Positions 38,410-48,992 are shown, numbered from the stretch's first letter. The stretch is DNA of 64,000 nt from Flavimaricola marinus (GCF_900184895.1 NZ_FXZK01000002.1:62001-126000); one strand, 5' to 3'. Notes: generated by a model not told the origin, from the sequence alone. Translations and numbers: made by a program.

Positions 38410-39027
38410 CTAGTCGTCAGGGGCGATCAGGCCCAGCCCGCGCAGATAGATGCCAATCCCGGTCTCCAACAGGTCTTCGGGCGGAAACGGGCTCTTGGTG
38501 CCCGGCGATCCGCGGGCAAAAAGCTCGACGACGCCGTGGCTCATCGCCCAGATATGGGCGGAGAACATCTGCGGCGGCGGGCGCTTGTGCTCGGGGATAT
38601 GCTGGCTCAACTCGTCGGCGGCTTTCTCGAAGACACCCATCGCCCGTGTTGCCGTCGCATTCAGTTCGGGGGTGCGCTGAATGGAGATACCGCTTTCGAA
38701 CATTGCGACGTAGTGGCCGGGGTATTTCCGGGCAAAGGCCAGATAGGCACGGCCCGTCGCCTCGAACGCGGCCAGTGCCGATGGTTTCCCCTCATTGTAG
38801 GCATAGTCCATCAAGTCGGCAAAGATTTCATAACCTTGCAATGCAGCCTCGGCGATCAGGTCTTCACGGCCCTCGAAATGCCGATAGACCGCAGCCGGGG
38901 TCACACCCGCCTCGCGCGCGGCTTCCGACAGGGTGAAACCGGTCGGGCCCTTGGCTTCGATCAACGCCAGACAGGCGTCGACGAGAGCTTGCCGCAGATT
39001 GCCGTGGTGATAGCCGCGTTTGGCCAT
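38410..39027 (-). CDS. TetR/AcrR-family regulator
   Basis: This 205-residue protein has an N-terminal helix-turn-helix (GPTGFTLSEAAREAGVTPAA then VYRHFEGREDLIAEAA, residues 27-62). The C-terminal domain is ligand-binding and not assignable to a substrate. It lies upstream of nothing on its own strand and is read away from ppk2 by only four bases, so it may be part of an operon with ppk2. Confidence 0.9.
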   Translation of the reverse strand: MAKRGYHHGNLRQALVDACLALIEAKGPTGFTLSEAAREAGVTPAAVYRHFEGREDLIAEAALQGYEIFADLMDYAYNEGKPSALAAFEATGRAYLAFARKYPGHYVAMFESGISIQRTPELNATATRAMGVFEKAADELSQHIPEHKRPPPQMFSAHIWAMSHGVVELFARGSPGTKSPFPPEDLLETGIGIYLRGLGLIAPDD

Positions 39028-39031
39028 GAGC

Positions 39032-39916
39032 TTACCGCGCCGCCCAGAGATCGGCCCACTCGACAGGGTTGCCGATGATCTTGTCGTCCGCCCTGCCCAC
39101 CGCCTTCTTGTCCTTGCCGGTGTAGTCCACTTCGGACAGGATCGCGCGGATCGCCGCGACGCGGGCGCGGCGCTTGTCGTCGCCGCGGATCACCCGCCAC
39201 GGGGCGGCCTCGGTGTGGGTCTTGGTCAGCGTCTCATGAATGGCCGCCGTATAGGCATCCCATTTCTTGAGGCCCTCGACGTCGATCCAACTCAGCTTCC
39301 ATTGCTTGAGAGGGTCTTTCTCACGCTTGAGAAATCGCTCCAGCTGCGTCGCCTGACCGACATTGAGCCAGAACTTGATCAAGGTGATGCCTTCATCGAC
39401 GAGCATCTGTTCAAACGGATTGACCTGTTCGAACCACTTCTCACGCTGCTCAGGGGTGCAGAAGCCAAAGACATGCTCGACGACGCCGCGGTTATACCAG
39501 CTACGGTCGAAAATCGCCAACTCACCGGCGGCCGGCAGATGGGCGATATAGCGTTGGAAATACCATTGGGTAGCTTCGGTTTCGGTCGGCTTTGACAGGG
39601 CCACGACATTTGCGGAGCGAGGATTAAGGTTCTCGCGCAAGCGTTTGATCGTGCCACCTTTTCCGGCAGCATCCCGGCCCTCGAACACCACTGCGATGCG
39701 GGCACCGCTCGCTTTCGCCCAAGCCTGCAGTTTCACAAGCTCGACCTGCATCGCCTCGAGGGTGCTTTCGTAGTCGTCCTTGTCCCAGGCCTCGGGATAG
39801 GGAAATCTCGGATTGGCCACGTCCTTCTTGCCAGAGCCGTCGATCAACTCACGCAGATGGGCTTGCTCGGGGGCCGCATAGAATGCGCTGATCGCGCCAT
39901 CGAATGGCAGGGTCAT
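39032..39916 (-). CDS. ppk2: Polyphosphate kinase 2
   Basis: This 294-residue protein has the PPK2 fold: Walker [19 protein letters not shown] (residues about 75-92), lid [17 protein letters not shown], and [22 protein letters not shown]2 enzymes transfer phosphate between polyphosphate and nucleoside mono- or diphosphates. The single-domain length fits class I, which mainly makes NTP from NDP. It may be cotranscribed with the TetR gene downstream. Confidence 0.93.
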   Translation of the reverse strand: MTLPFDGAISAFYAAPEQAHLRELIDGSGKKDVANPRFPYPEAWDKDDYESTLEAMQVELVKLQAWAKASGARIAVVFEGRDAAGKGGTIKRLRENLNPRSANVVALSKPTETEATQWYFQRYIAHLPAAGELAIFDRSWYNRGVVEHVFGFCTPEQREKWFEQVNPFEQMLVDEGITLIKFWLNVGQATQLERFLKREKDPLKQWKLSWIDVEGLKKWDAYTAAIHETLTKTHTEAAPWRVIRGDDKRRARVAAIRAILSEVDYTGKDKKAVGRADDKIIGNPVEWADLWAAR

Positions 39917-39962
39917 CTGCTCGCCTTTCTGTTGTTAAGTTCAATATGGCGACGCGATGCGC

Positions 39963-40952
39963 TCAGCGCAATCCGGCCCGATCTGCGGCGCGGTCAATCG
40001 CCGCCACGACATCGTCCGGGGCGGAGTGGTGGGGCATGTGGCCGATGCCAGACAAAACGACCAAATTCGCGTCCGGGACCAACTGGCTCAGCGGGCGGGA
40101 GTGAATGTCGAGAGGCACCGTCGTGTCGGCGTCGCCATGGATCAGCTCGGTCGGGACGGACACTGTTGGATACCGGGTCGACATGGCCACGACATAGGGG
40201 CGCAATCCGTTCACTTGACGTGCATTCGCGCGGAGGGTCTCGGTGCGCAGCGACAGCGCCGCGCCAACCTTGTCCGCATAATTTTCCGGCCCGGGATTCG
40301 GGGCAAAGACCGAAGCGGCGACGTCTCGGACATATTGCATCGGAACCCAAGCCGAAATGAGCGGCGGCAGGATGGCCCCGCCAAAGCTGGAGCCGTTGAC
40401 GCGGTAGAGCGGGTCCAATGTGCCGGGCCACGGCATTGTCGCGCCCGATACGATGACGAGGCCGGAAACGTGCTCTGGATGGTTCAGGGCCCATGCCATC
40501 GCCACGGAGCCGCCGAAGGACTGGCCGAGCACGATGGGGCGTTCGGCACCAAGGGCCAATGCGGCCGCCTGCAACAAGGCGGCCTGCTCTTCGGGGCTTT
40601 CGGCCTCAGATGTGAATGCGGGATCATAGTCGGGATCGGTGCGGTCGGTGTATCCCATGCCGGGGCGATCAAACGCGATGACACGGTAGCGGTCGCTGAC
40701 GCGGTCGACGAAGTCCTGTGTAAAGTCTCGCAGATTGCCGCTGGCGCCGTGGATCAGCACCAGATCCGGGCCGTTGCCGGTCACATAGGCGTGGACCGAA
40801 CGGCCATTCACCTCGACGAACTGCCCAATCGGCGGGTAATCCATTTCCGCTTGGAGAGACCGCGCAGACGCGCGGCGGTCGGTTACGAACGCAAAGGCCG
40901 CGACGGCGGCAACACTCAACAGGGCAATCGTTCTAGCGGCCAATGTCATCAA
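39963..40952 (-). CDS. Alpha/beta hydrolase with N-terminal membrane anchor
   Basis: This 329-residue protein begins with a hydrophobic segment (residues 4-25). The alpha/beta hydrolase domain has [12 protein letters not shown] (oxyanion), nucleophile elbow [13 protein letters not shown], Asp in [10 protein letters not shown] and His in [10 protein letters not shown]. It is probably exported or membrane-anchored. The substrate is unknown. The 5' end overlaps the 3' end of metA by 20 bases, suggesting coupling with methionine synthesis by location only. Confidence 0.85.
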   Translation of the reverse strand: MMTLAARTIALLSVAAVAAFAFVTDRRASARSLQAEMDYPPIGQFVEVNGRSVHAYVTGNGPDLVLIHGASGNLRDFTQDFVDRVSDRYRVIAFDRPGMGYTDRTDPDYDPAFTSEAESPEEQAALLQAAALALGAERPIVLGQSFGGSVAMAWALNHPEHVSGLVIVSGATMPWPGTLDPLYRVNGSSFGGAILPPLISAWVPMQYVRDVAASVFAPNPGPENYADKVGAALSLRTETLRANARQVNGLRPYVVAMSTRYPTVSVPTELIHGDADTTVPLDIHSRPLSQLVPDANLVVLSGIGHMPHHSAPDDVVAAIDRAADRAGLR

Positions 40953-41856
40953 TCTCGTATGGTGTGGTCTGATAGATCTGGTTCAGCCAGTTACCATATA
41001 GAAGGTGCGCGTGACTTCGCCACCGGTTCGCCGGAGGACGTGACGGATCGTCGTCGGGATAATAGTTCTGCGGCACGTTGATGGCGGTGCCATTAGCGAC
41101 ATCGCGGTCATATTCTTCCTTGAGAGTGCCGCTGTCATATTCGAAATGGTTGAATATGTAGAGCGCCCGATGGGCAGGATCCTCGATCAGACACGGGCCG
41201 ACCTCGGGAGAGGCCAACAAGGTGTTGAGGCCCGCAACCGCGTCGACTTCGTCCTGGCGGATCTCTGTCCAGCGGCTGACGGGGATCACGAATTCGTCGG
41301 AAAACCCGCTCAGATAGGGCGAGGCATGGCCGAGATTGAGATGTCTGAAGCAGCCAAAGGCCTTGGCATCCAGAATGTGTTTCTTCACCCCATGGAAATG
41401 GTAGAGCATCGCCATGCCGCCCCAGCACACGCCGAAGGTCGACAGTACGTGGGTCTGGGTCCAGTCCATCACTGTCCTGAGCTCATCCCAATAGCTGACC
41501 TCCTCGAAGGGCATATGCTCGATGGGAGCGCCTGTGATGATCAACCCGTCGAATTTCTCGCCCGTGGCGGCGACTTCGGCAAACGGGCGATAGAATTCCT
41601 CCATATGCTCGGCGGCAGTGTTGCGGGTCTGATGGTCGGTCATCCGGATCAGACTGAACTCTATCTGTAGCGGCGTGGCACCGATCAGGCGGGCAAACTG
41701 GGTCTCGGTCTGGATCTTCTTGGGCATCAGGTTCAGCAGACCGATCCGCAATGGACGGATGTCCTGCCGTGCGGCCTGATCCTCGTCCATCACCATCACG
41801 CCCTCGCGGGTGAGTATGTCATAGGCGGGTAGGGTTGCGGGCAGTTTGATGGGCAT
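40933..41856 (-). CDS. metA: Homoserine O-acetyltransferase, MetA family
   Basis: This 307-residue MetA-family enzyme activates homoserine for methionine synthesis. The nucleophile Cys lies in [11 protein letters not shown], and [10 protein letters not shown] and [15 protein letters not shown] are conserved. In place of the succinyl-type Gly of E. coli (GAPLG), it has GAPIE, with Glu113. Glu at this position directs acetyl-CoA use in Bacillus MetA, so this should be an acetyltransferase. No SAM riboswitch is visible in the leader by eye. Confidence 0.9.
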   Translation of the reverse strand: MPIKLPATLPAYDILTREGVMVMDEDQAARQDIRPLRIGLLNLMPKKIQTETQFARLIGATPLQIEFSLIRMTDHQTRNTAAEHMEEFYRPFAEVAATGEKFDGLIITGAPIEHMPFEEVSYWDELRTVMDWTQTHVLSTFGVCWGGMAMLYHFHGVKKHILDAKAFGCFRHLNLGHASPYLSGFSDEFVIPVSRWTEIRQDEVDAVAGLNTLLASPEVGPCLIEDPAHRALYIFNHFEYDSGTLKEEYDRDVANGTAINVPQNYYPDDDPSRPPANRWRSHAHLLYGNWLNQIYQTTPYEIDDIGR

Positions 41857-41982
41857 CGGTCTGGCCTGTTCTTGGAACTCTCAAGGGTCGGGGTTTACCG
41901 TGACACATAAGGCTTGGACACCAAAAAGTAACGGGCAGGGGGATAGGTTTCGTCGGATCCTGTCTGGAAACGAGAATGCGCG

Positions 41983-42531
41983 ATGAAATGGACCTTTATG
42001 GTGGTGATCTGCGGGATGGTCTGGCCCGCCGCGGGGCTAGCCCAGCCGGCTGGGGAATGCGCTCTCGGGTGCAGCGTGACGTTCCCGGGCCGGCTCGGGG
42101 CTGGGTATGAGGCCTGCATGGCTTTGGCCTGCCCGTCGGACGGGCTGAGTGGACCCGCGTGGGAATTCGGACGGATGGAGGATCCCGAACACGGTGGCTT
42201 TGCTGCGATCAGCTCGGATGATCTGTCACAACAGCTGATCCTTACTTGCGAGAGCAGGGGGCCGATCTCTGTCGTATTGCGCAGCGCCACTATCGACAGG
42301 GGCGAAGCACAGTGGATCGTCGACGGACAAAGCGTCGAATGGCTCGACATGGAGCAGCGCAATGGAGTTCTCGTCGCAGAGGTGCCGCGTGCCTCCCGGC
42401 TCGTCATGGCGCTTCAGGACGGCGGGCGGGTCTCCGTGCTCAGCCGGGACGGTCGGGCACAGGTGGATTTCGGCCTGCGGGGATCGGATCGGGCGATCAC
42501 GGCGGCAATGGATTATTGCATGGAGCGGTGA
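41983..42531 (+). CDS. Secreted protein of unknown function
   Basis: This 182-residue protein has a signal peptide (MKWTFMVVICGMVWPAAGLA). The mature part contains several Cys, including GECALGC and CMALACP near the N-terminus and a C-terminal Cys (DYCMER). Disulfides in the periplasm are likely. No domain is recognised. It is convergent with the ATPase gene and overlaps it by 19 bases. Confidence 0.7.
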   Translation: MKWTFMVVICGMVWPAAGLAQPAGECALGCSVTFPGRLGAGYEACMALACPSDGLSGPAWEFGRMEDPEHGGFAAISSDDLSQQLILTCESRGPISVVLRSATIDRGEAQWIVDGQSVEWLDMEQRNGVLVAEVPRASRLVMALQDGGRVSVLSRDGRAQVDFGLRGSDRAITAAMDYCMER

Positions 42532-43385
42532 TCGTCCAACGTGCGCGCGACAAGAGCGGTGAAATCGGCCTCGCTGCGGACAGCGGACACGTCCTCCGCC
42601 TTGACGGTCAGGCCCCAGCGGCGGGCCATCGCGGCATAGCGCGGCTGGCGATGGGCCAGTGCCTTGGCATAGGTCCAGCGGATAAAGGCGTCGGGATCGA
42701 CCTCTTCTTCCGCCAACCCGGTTTGCTTGAGATATTCCGCCCAGACGTTGTCCAGAAATTCCGGCTGATAGGCCATCGGCTTCGGGGCGCGGTCAAACCT
42801 GCGGATCAATTCCTGGGTATGGGCGTCGGAGCCTTCGATCCAGATCATCAGCGTGGTCTGCGACAGTTCTGACATCACCGGATCATCGGGATCATCCGGG
42901 TCCACCCATTCGCAGATCGAGCCACCGGTATCGCAGATGAAATGCGGATAGCTGTACAGCATCTCGGCGCGGTCGATAAAATAGCGGGTGTCGTGGAGGG
43001 CCTGGATTTCGGCCTTCATGAATTGATCCTGACGGCGGGTATACTCTGCAAACGGCAGGCCACCCTTGGTCGGATCTCCGGGCTTTCCAAGGTAGGTAGA
43101 GACCGGGGTCAGATTGTTGAAGCTGATATTGGAGCCGATATAGATCGAATCCGTCATCAACAGGTCACGCAGGAACGGCACCTGCATCGCCTCGCGTTTG
43201 GCGTTGTCGACGATCAGCTCGCCCATGTAGCGGGTGCCGATGCGGTAATCGATCGAATAGTGAAACCAGTCGCCATTGTCGCGCAGCAGATTGCTGAGGT
43301 GGGTCTTGCCCAAACCCGACATGCCGAACACAAGCACCTTGCGGCGCTCGGCTTTCAACCAATTCTGAGAGGTCTCGTAAATCAT
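42513..43385 (-). CDS. P-loop ATPase of unknown role
   Basis: This 290-residue protein has a Walker A near the N-terminus (VFGMSGLGKTHLSNLL, residues 19-34). It then has a long acidic region with WVDPDDPDDPVMSELS. No transmembrane segment or known fusion is evident. It looks like an AAA-type or nucleotide-kinase-like protein conserved in Rhodobacteraceae. The ligand is unknown. Confidence 0.7.
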   Translation of the reverse strand: MIYETSQNWLKAERRKVLVFGMSGLGKTHLSNLLRDNGDWFHYSIDYRIGTRYMGELIVDNAKREAMQVPFLRDLLMTDSIYIGSNISFNNLTPVSTYLGKPGDPTKGGLPFAEYTRRQDQFMKAEIQALHDTRYFIDRAEMLYSYPHFICDTGGSICEWVDPDDPDDPVMSELSQTTLMIWIEGSDAHTQELIRRFDRAPKPMAYQPEFLDNVWAEYLKQTGLAEEEVDPDAFIRWTYAKALAHRQPRYAAMARRWGLTVKAEDVSAVRSEADFTALVARTLDDHRSMQ

Positions 43386-43393
43386 GCCCCTTG

Positions 43394-44323
43394 CTAGCGG
43401 GGCATCGCGGTTGGGGCCAGAGGTTTTTTGGCTCCGATCAATCGACCGTCCAGCACCACGAGACCCAGCGCCAGCATGGCAAAGCCCGCATAAGCGCGAG
43501 GAGGCAGGGCTTCACCCAGAACGACGGCGCCCGCAACGATGGCCACCGGCGCGACAAGCAAGGTCACAAGCATCACATTGCCGCTGCCCGCTTGGGCCAT
43601 CACCCGGTAATACACCAGATAGGCCGCCGCGGTCGCAAAGACGGCGAGATACGCCAAGGCAATCAACGTGCTTGCATGCAGGTCAGAGCCCAGAGGATTC
43701 TCGTAATAACCCGCGAGGCAGATGGTCACGAGGGACGAGCAGGTCAACATGCCAGCGGCGGCCACTTCGGGGCGCAGACCCCGCAGGTTGCGTCGGGCCC
43801 AGACGCCAGAAAAACCATAGCTGACCGCCGCGCCGAGGATCGCCAGCTGGCTCACGGAGCGCAGATCGAAATTGCGCAGCGCCTCTAGGCCGATGGCGGT
43901 GCTCACACCGAGAAAGCCGATCAACACACCGATCCCGCGCCGCCACGTCAGGCGCTCTTCGGGCAGGAATAGGGCTGCGATTAGCACACCCCAGACTGCG
44001 GTGGATGCGTTCAGGATCGATGCCAGCCCGGTCTCGATACTCTGCTGCCCCCAAGCGATCAGGCCGAAAGGGATGACGTTGTTCAGGAACCCCATGCCCA
44101 TAAAGGCGACCCAAATCTTGGCCGTGCGCGGGACCGCATAGCCACGGATCAGCACCCACAGCCACAGGACGACCATCGCCCCGGCCAGACGCGCCGCAAC
44201 GACGGTCCATGGGCCCACCTCGTCCAGCGCCACGCGGATGGCCAAAAAGGAAAAGCCCCAGAACAGGGCCAGCAGGGCCATCTCGGCCCAGACGCGAAGC
44301 GGCATGGTCAATTGCGTGGTCAT
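43394..44323 (-). CDS. EamA/DMT-family transporter
   Basis: This 309-residue protein has ten predicted helices in two EamA repeats (FWGFSFLAIRVALDEVGPWT at the start, VAIVAGAVVLGEALPPRAYA in the second). The family exports amino acids and other metabolites. The substrate is unknown. It lies just upstream of the ATPase gene on the same strand, eight bases away, so they may be cotranscribed. Confidence 0.88.
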   Translation of the reverse strand: MTTQLTMPLRVWAEMALLALFWGFSFLAIRVALDEVGPWTVVAARLAGAMVVLWLWVLIRGYAVPRTAKIWVAFMGMGFLNNVIPFGLIAWGQQSIETGLASILNASTAVWGVLIAALFLPEERLTWRRGIGVLIGFLGVSTAIGLEALRNFDLRSVSQLAILGAAVSYGFSGVWARRNLRGLRPEVAAAGMLTCSSLVTICLAGYYENPLGSDLHASTLIALAYLAVFATAAAYLVYYRVMAQAGSGNVMLVTLLVAPVAIVAGAVVLGEALPPRAYAGFAMLALGLVVLDGRLIGAKKPLAPTAMPR

Positions 44324-44396
44324 GGCTCACTTACGCGCGCCATCCCGGCATTCGCAATCCGATTTCTGTGGAAATTGTAGAGCATGGAATGAAAAG

Positions 44397-44424
44397 GCCC
44401 CGCGTCCGTTGCCGGATGCGGGGC
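44397..44424 (-). terminator. Rho-independent terminator after the FadL-like gene
   Basis: GCCCCGCGTCCG and CGGATGCGGGGC form a 12-bp stem with one G-T pair around a 4-nt loop. On the minus strand it is followed by CTTTTC. It lies 25 bp after the stop of the outer membrane protein gene. Confidence 0.75.
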
Positions 44425-44448
44425 TTGAAATCGTAGTCTGGGCAAGGC

Positions 44449-45558
44449 TCAGAAACGGTAGCCGATGCTCATGCCGATCGACAGGGCGCTGTTGTCGGTA
44501 AAGTCGGCACGGGCCGCGCCGCTGGTCTCCGGCATGGCGTCGCCCAGCATGGTATAGCGCACGCCGCCAGACAGCACGATGTTGTCAAAGGTGTACTGAC
44601 CACCCAGCGCCAGCGACGTCTGTCCATCCGAAGGAGAGAGCGGCGACACCAGCGGATCGGTCGATTCCTCGTATCCGACCGAGAAGGAGGCCGAGAATTC
44701 ATCCGTGAACCGGCGGCCGATCCCGATGCTGTAAGAGGCTGCATCGTCGATGTCTGTCAGGCTGCCGCCGCCCGTGTTCGCGGCAAAGAAATCGGGCGAT
44801 ACTAGCGTTTCGGAATACATTGCATAGCGCACCTGACCGAACAGCAGCGTGTCCGCCATGATTCCGGTCTGGAAATCGATATTGACGGCTTCCGGGGTCT
44901 GAACTTCGGTGATGGAGCCCGGGTTCACGATCACGCCGTTGACCGATTCAATCGAGTTGAATTCATGGGTGATCGCGCTGTTATAAGTGACGGCGAGGCG
45001 CAACGCGATGTCCGGGCGCTCGTAGGCGACACCGGCGAGGTAACCAAACGCAGTGCTGCTTTCGAGCTCGACGTTGTAACCGTCGAGGCCACCATAGGCC
45101 AAACCGCCCAAGGAGATCTCTGCGTCAAGCGTTTCAGCACGCACACCACCGTGAACACTGAAATTGTCGTTGAACTTGTAGCGACCGACGGCTGTGAACG
45201 CGACGCTGTTGAGCTGGGCGGCCGTGCCTTCCAGAAGCGGCGTCGCCGGGTTGTCCGGATACAGGATGTCGGCGCCGAACGGCTGATCGACGATCAACGC
45301 AAAGGACGTGTTCGGACCATAGTCCATCTTCAGGCTCGCGCCGAACTGGAAGAATTCCTCCGCGACATTGTCGTAGTCGAAACCAGAGCCGAGATCGGTC
45401 CCCGTGGCCGTCGGCATGACATAGCCAAAGCTCAATTCAGCATAGTTTCCGTCTTCGAAAATGGCTGAAACATCCTGATTGGATCGGTCGAGGCCAACGG
45501 CCCCTGCAGTAGTGGTCGTCAGAAGCAGTGCGGCCCCTGTGGTCCAGATCGTTTTCAT
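44449..45558 (-). CDS. OmpP1/FadL-type outer membrane protein
   Basis: This protein has 369 residues from the ATG at 45558. It has a signal peptide (MKTIWTTGAALLLTTTTAGA) and alternating beta strands to a C-terminal aromatic residue (GYRF), as in barrel proteins. Long-chain fatty acid transporters of the FadL family have this length. It probably brings hydrophobic compounds through the outer membrane. A terminator follows at 44397-44424. Confidence 0.85.
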   Translation of the reverse strand: MKTIWTTGAALLLTTTTAGAVGLDRSNQDVSAIFEDGNYAELSFGYVMPTATGTDLGSGFDYDNVAEEFFQFGASLKMDYGPNTSFALIVDQPFGADILYPDNPATPLLEGTAAQLNSVAFTAVGRYKFNDNFSVHGGVRAETLDAEISLGGLAYGGLDGYNVELESSTAFGYLAGVAYERPDIALRLAVTYNSAITHEFNSIESVNGVIVNPGSITEVQTPEAVNIDFQTGIMADTLLFGQVRYAMYSETLVSPDFFAANTGGGSLTDIDDAASYSIGIGRRFTDEFSASFSVGYEESTDPLVSPLSPSDGQTSLALGGQYTFDNIVLSGGVRYTMLGDAMPETSGAARADFTDNSALSIGMSIGYRF

Positions 45559-45658
45559 GTCCTCTCCCCGTAGCATGAAATCGTGAATGGACGTTTCTAG
45601 GAAGCTGCCGGGCGTTCGGTCAATTGGCTACGCCACGTCAAAGCATTTGAAAAAATGG

Positions 45659-46543
45659 TTAATGTTGCGGCGCAGGCGCAGCTGGGCTCTGTCCGCGGGT
45701 GATGTTCAGCCAGTTTCCGGCAAAAATCAGCACCGCGCCGACAAAGACGAGCGGATCCAACGGCTCCGCATAGAAAAGCATTCCGACGATCGCGATGACC
45801 GGCAGGCGCACGAAATCCATCGGCATGACGACGCTTGCGGGCGCAATCGACAGGGCCGTGGTCAGACAGAAATGCGCAACCAGGCCTGCGAATCCGATCA
45901 TCACGATCCAAGGCGCGGTCTGCGAGTCGGGCAGAGCGATATCTCCGTCGTATCCCGCCGCGATGAGACCAAAGACCGCCTGCATGACGGTCAGATAGAA
46001 CAGAATGCACATCGTCGATTCGCTCCGGGTCAATCGCCGGGTCGCGATCGCGGTCAGCGCAAAGCACACCGCGCATAATGCGGCGGCAACGATGCCGGCG
46101 TTCAGCGACGACGGGTTGGGTCGGGCGACGACGAGGATGCCGGCAAATCCGATCATCGCGGCCAAAGCACCCACTTTGGTGAGGCGTTCGCCCAGCAACA
46201 GGGGCGAAAGCAGCAGCACCCAGATCGGAATCGTGAATTCCAGCGCAAAGACCTGTGCCAGCGGGATCACCGTGATCGCAAAAAACCACAGGTTCTGCCC
46301 TGTGAAATGCGCCAGATTACGGCCGAAATGAAGCCCCAGATGGCGGCGACTGACTTGCCCCAAGGTGCCCGTTGCATAACCGACGGTCAACACGATGACG
46401 ATGCCGGTCAAGCTGCGAAAGAGCATGGTTTCAAAGGTGTCGAGCGTCGAACTCACAGCTCTGCCGCCCACCGCCATCAGAGAAAAGCAGGTGATCGCTC
46501 CGGTCATCCACAGGGCCGCGGTGAGAGTATTGCTGCGCATCAT
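45659..46543 (-). CDS. EamA/DMT-family transporter
   Basis: This 294-residue protein has ten predicted helices in two EamA repeats (WMTGAITCFSLMAVGGRAVS at the start; VVMPMDFVRLPVIAIVGMLF in the second). It belongs to a different subgroup than the transporter at 43394, judging by low similarity. It is likely a metabolite exporter with an unknown substrate. It is divergent from the metallopeptidase-like gene. Confidence 0.88.
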   Translation of the reverse strand: MMRSNTLTAALWMTGAITCFSLMAVGGRAVSSTLDTFETMLFRSLTGIVIVLTVGYATGTLGQVSRRHLGLHFGRNLAHFTGQNLWFFAITVIPLAQVFALEFTIPIWVLLLSPLLLGERLTKVGALAAMIGFAGILVVARPNPSSLNAGIVAAALCAVCFALTAIATRRLTRSESTMCILFYLTVMQAVFGLIAAGYDGDIALPDSQTAPWIVMIGFAGLVAHFCLTTALSIAPASVVMPMDFVRLPVIAIVGMLFYAEPLDPLVFVGAVLIFAGNWLNITRGQSPAAPAPQH

Positions 46544-46614
46544 GCGAATTGCTCACACGGTCACAGTTTCGTCAAGCACTCGCATCGCGATGCGGGGCAA
46601 GTTAAGCTCTGGCC

Positions 46615-47250
46615 ATGAAAAATCTCGTCGCCGTCGCGCTTTGCCTGATCGTTGCCAATGGCCCCTTGCCGGGCTGGGCCGAAACACCCCTCGACGGTTT
46701 GATCCGCACCGCGACGACAAGTTTTCCGGCCTTGCCGGAGGTGCGACACGTGCCAAGCACCATTGACCTGTGTGGAGGGGAACTCGACGCGCCGGGCCTC
46801 TACTGCACCTCTGAGGGGGCAATCTATCTGGCCGAGACGCCGCATGCAGAGCAGCAACTCTTTGCGCTGGCACATCTCTACGGGCACGGAATTCAGGTCC
46901 AGTACGGGCTGGCCGACATCGCCTTGGCGCGAATACTGGCCGACAGATCGCAAGAGAACGAGGTGCGCCGAAAGGTGACGTCTCAGGTCGAATGCATGGC
47001 CGGTGTCCTGCTGGCGCGGGCCGGGGTGCAGATGCCGCCGCTGACCGAGCTATTCGACGAAGAACCCATGACCGATGCCCATTGGGGGCGTTCGCCGGTG
47101 CGGCGCGGGCCCGCTGTCAGCATCGGGCTGGCGCTCAGGGCGGAATGGTTCGGGGCGGGCTACAGTGCCGGCGAGCCGAGCGCTTGCAGTGTAGAGGATC
47201 TCCCCGCCGATTTGATCGTGGCTGCCGATGAATGGCCCGCGGAGCGATAG
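46615..47250 (+). CDS. Secreted metallopeptidase-like protein lacking the catalytic Glu
   Basis: This 211-residue protein has a signal peptide (MKNLVAVALCLIVANGPLPGWA). The region ALAHLYGHGIQVQYG (H87 and H91) followed by a SQVECMAGVLLARAG block resembles the YpfJ neutral zinc metallopeptidases (AHEFGHHVQ...ELQADCLAGV). The HExxH Glu is replaced by Leu88, so normal catalysis is unlikely. The zinc ligands remain plausible. Four Cys suggest disulfides. It may be a pseudoenzyme that binds metal or peptides in the periplasm. Confidence 0.72.
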   Translation: MKNLVAVALCLIVANGPLPGWAETPLDGLIRTATTSFPALPEVRHVPSTIDLCGGELDAPGLYCTSEGAIYLAETPHAEQQLFALAHLYGHGIQVQYGLADIALARILADRSQENEVRRKVTSQVECMAGVLLARAGVQMPPLTELFDEEPMTDAHWGRSPVRRGPAVSIGLALRAEWFGAGYSAGEPSACSVEDLPADLIVAADEWPAER

Positions 47251-47292
47251 TCCGCAGGCTCGCTTAGTTCGGTCAACCAGATCGGTCGGACA

Positions 47293-48849
47293 TCATTCCC
47301 ACTCGATCGTGCCCGGCGGCTTTGACGTGATGTCATAAGTCACCCGGTTGATGCCCTTGACCTCGTTGATGATCCGGGTCGCGGTCTCGCCGAGGAATTC
47401 ATGGGTGAACGGATAGTAGTCCGCCGTCATCCCATCCACCGAGGTCACCGCCCGCAAGGCGCAGGCGAAATCATAGGTGCGGCCGTCGCCCATCACGCCG
47501 ACCGTGCGGACAGGCAGGATCGCCACAAAAGCCTGCCAAATATCGTCATAGAGACCATGTTTGCGGATCTGGTCGATAAAGACCGCGTCGGCTTTGCGCA
47601 GGATCTCTAGCTTTTCGCGGGTGATCTCGCCGGGACAACGGATCGCAAGGCCGGGGCCGGGGAACGGATGGCGGCCAATGAACGACGGCGGCAGACCAAG
47701 CTCATGGCCCAGCGCCCGGACCTCGTCCTTGAACAGCTCGCGAAGCGGCTCGACGAGCTTGAGGCCCATCTTCTCCGGCAGGCCACCGACATTGTGGTGG
47801 CTCTTGATCGTCACCGAAGGACCGCCCGAGAACGACACGCTTTCGATCACATCGGGATAGAGTGTGCCTTGGGCCAGAAACTCGGCGCCCTCGATCTCGT
47901 TGGCGTATTTCTGAAACACGTCGATGAACAAGCCGCCGATGATCTTGCGCTTTGTCTCGGGGTCGCTGACGCCGTCGAGCGCGCTCAGGAACAACTCCGA
48001 TTCATCCGCATGGATCAGGGGCAGATTGTAGTGCTCGCGGAACATGGAGACGACCTGTTCCGCCTCGCCCAGCCGGAGCAGACCGTGATCGACAAAGACG
48101 CAGGTCAACTGCTCGCCGATGGCCTCATGGATCAGCACGGCGGCGACCGAGGAATCGACACCGCCAGAGAGGGCACAGATCACCTTCTTGCCGCCGACCT
48201 GCTCGCGGATCAGGCGGATCGCCTCCTCGCGATAGGCGCCCATTGTCCAGTCGCCGGTAAAACCGGCAGCTTTGACGAAGTTTTCGTAGAATGTCAGTCC
48301 ATTGGGGGTGTGATGCACTTCGGGGTGGAACTGCACTGCATAGAACTGACGATCGGGATCGGCGGTGATCGCAAAGGGAGCATTGGGCGAGGTGCCAAAG
48401 ACGCGGAAGCCGGGGGCGATCTTGCTGACGTGATCGCCGTGGCTCATCCAGACCTGCTCGCGGTTCTCGAGGAACCAGCCGTTCAACAGATCGAGGCTCT
48501 CGCCAGCCGGGGTCACATAGGCGCGACCAAACTCGGCGGTTCCGTCGCCACGCTCGACCTTGCCGCCGAGCATCTCCATCATGACCTGCTGGCCATAGCA
48601 AATCCCGAGGATCGGGACACCCAACTCGAACACCTGTTCCGGTGGCCGCGGCGAGCCCTTGTCAATCACGCTGGCCGGACCGCCCGAAAGGATCACGGCC
48701 TTGGGCGCAAACTCGGCTAGGAAGGCGTCGGTCACGTTCTGGAAGGGATGGATTTCGCAGTAGACGTTCAACTCGCGCAGGCGGCGGGCGATAAGCTGCG
48801 TCACCTGAGAGCCGAAGTCGATGATGAGAAGGCGATCATGTTGTGTCAT
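47293..48849 (-). CDS. guaA: GMP synthase (glutamine-hydrolysing)
   Basis: This protein has 518 residues from the ATG at 48849. Residues 1-200 are the class I glutaminase ([17 protein letters not shown], Cys nucleophile in GICYGQQ, and a His-Glu pair in QFHPEVHHT). The ATP-pyrophosphatase with [14 protein letters not shown] follows. The C-terminal dimerisation domain ends IEWE. It converts XMP to GMP. An upstream in-frame extension to 49071 crosses the promoter region and is rejected. Confidence 0.97.
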   Translation of the reverse strand: MTQHDRLLIIDFGSQVTQLIARRLRELNVYCEIHPFQNVTDAFLAEFAPKAVILSGGPASVIDKGSPRPPEQVFELGVPILGICYGQQVMMEMLGGKVERGDGTAEFGRAYVTPAGESLDLLNGWFLENREQVWMSHGDHVSKIAPGFRVFGTSPNAPFAITADPDRQFYAVQFHPEVHHTPNGLTFYENFVKAAGFTGDWTMGAYREEAIRLIREQVGGKKVICALSGGVDSSVAAVLIHEAIGEQLTCVFVDHGLLRLGEAEQVVSMFREHYNLPLIHADESELFLSALDGVSDPETKRKIIGGLFIDVFQKYANEIEGAEFLAQGTLYPDVIESVSFSGGPSVTIKSHHNVGGLPEKMGLKLVEPLRELFKDEVRALGHELGLPPSFIGRHPFPGPGLAIRCPGEITREKLEILRKADAVFIDQIRKHGLYDDIWQAFVAILPVRTVGVMGDGRTYDFACALRAVTSVDGMTADYYPFTHEFLGETATRIINEVKGINRVTYDITSKPPGTIEWE

Positions 48850-48992
48850 GCCGCTCGATAGGCCGGGTCTGCCACGGGTGCAAGAGTGCGTGTCGTTTTC
48901 GCCCCTCAAAGGCCGCAAATCCTTTACCAATGTCACGAGGAGCAGTCTAAACAGGCGTCGAATCAAGCGTCGAGTCAGCCGGAGATCCCGCC

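Noticed and set aside
41857-41982. Possible SAM riboswitch upstream of metA
   Set aside because: SAM-II and SAM/SAH riboswitches are common in front of methionine genes in Alphaproteobacteria, but I could not find the expected conserved loops by eye in this 126-bp space.
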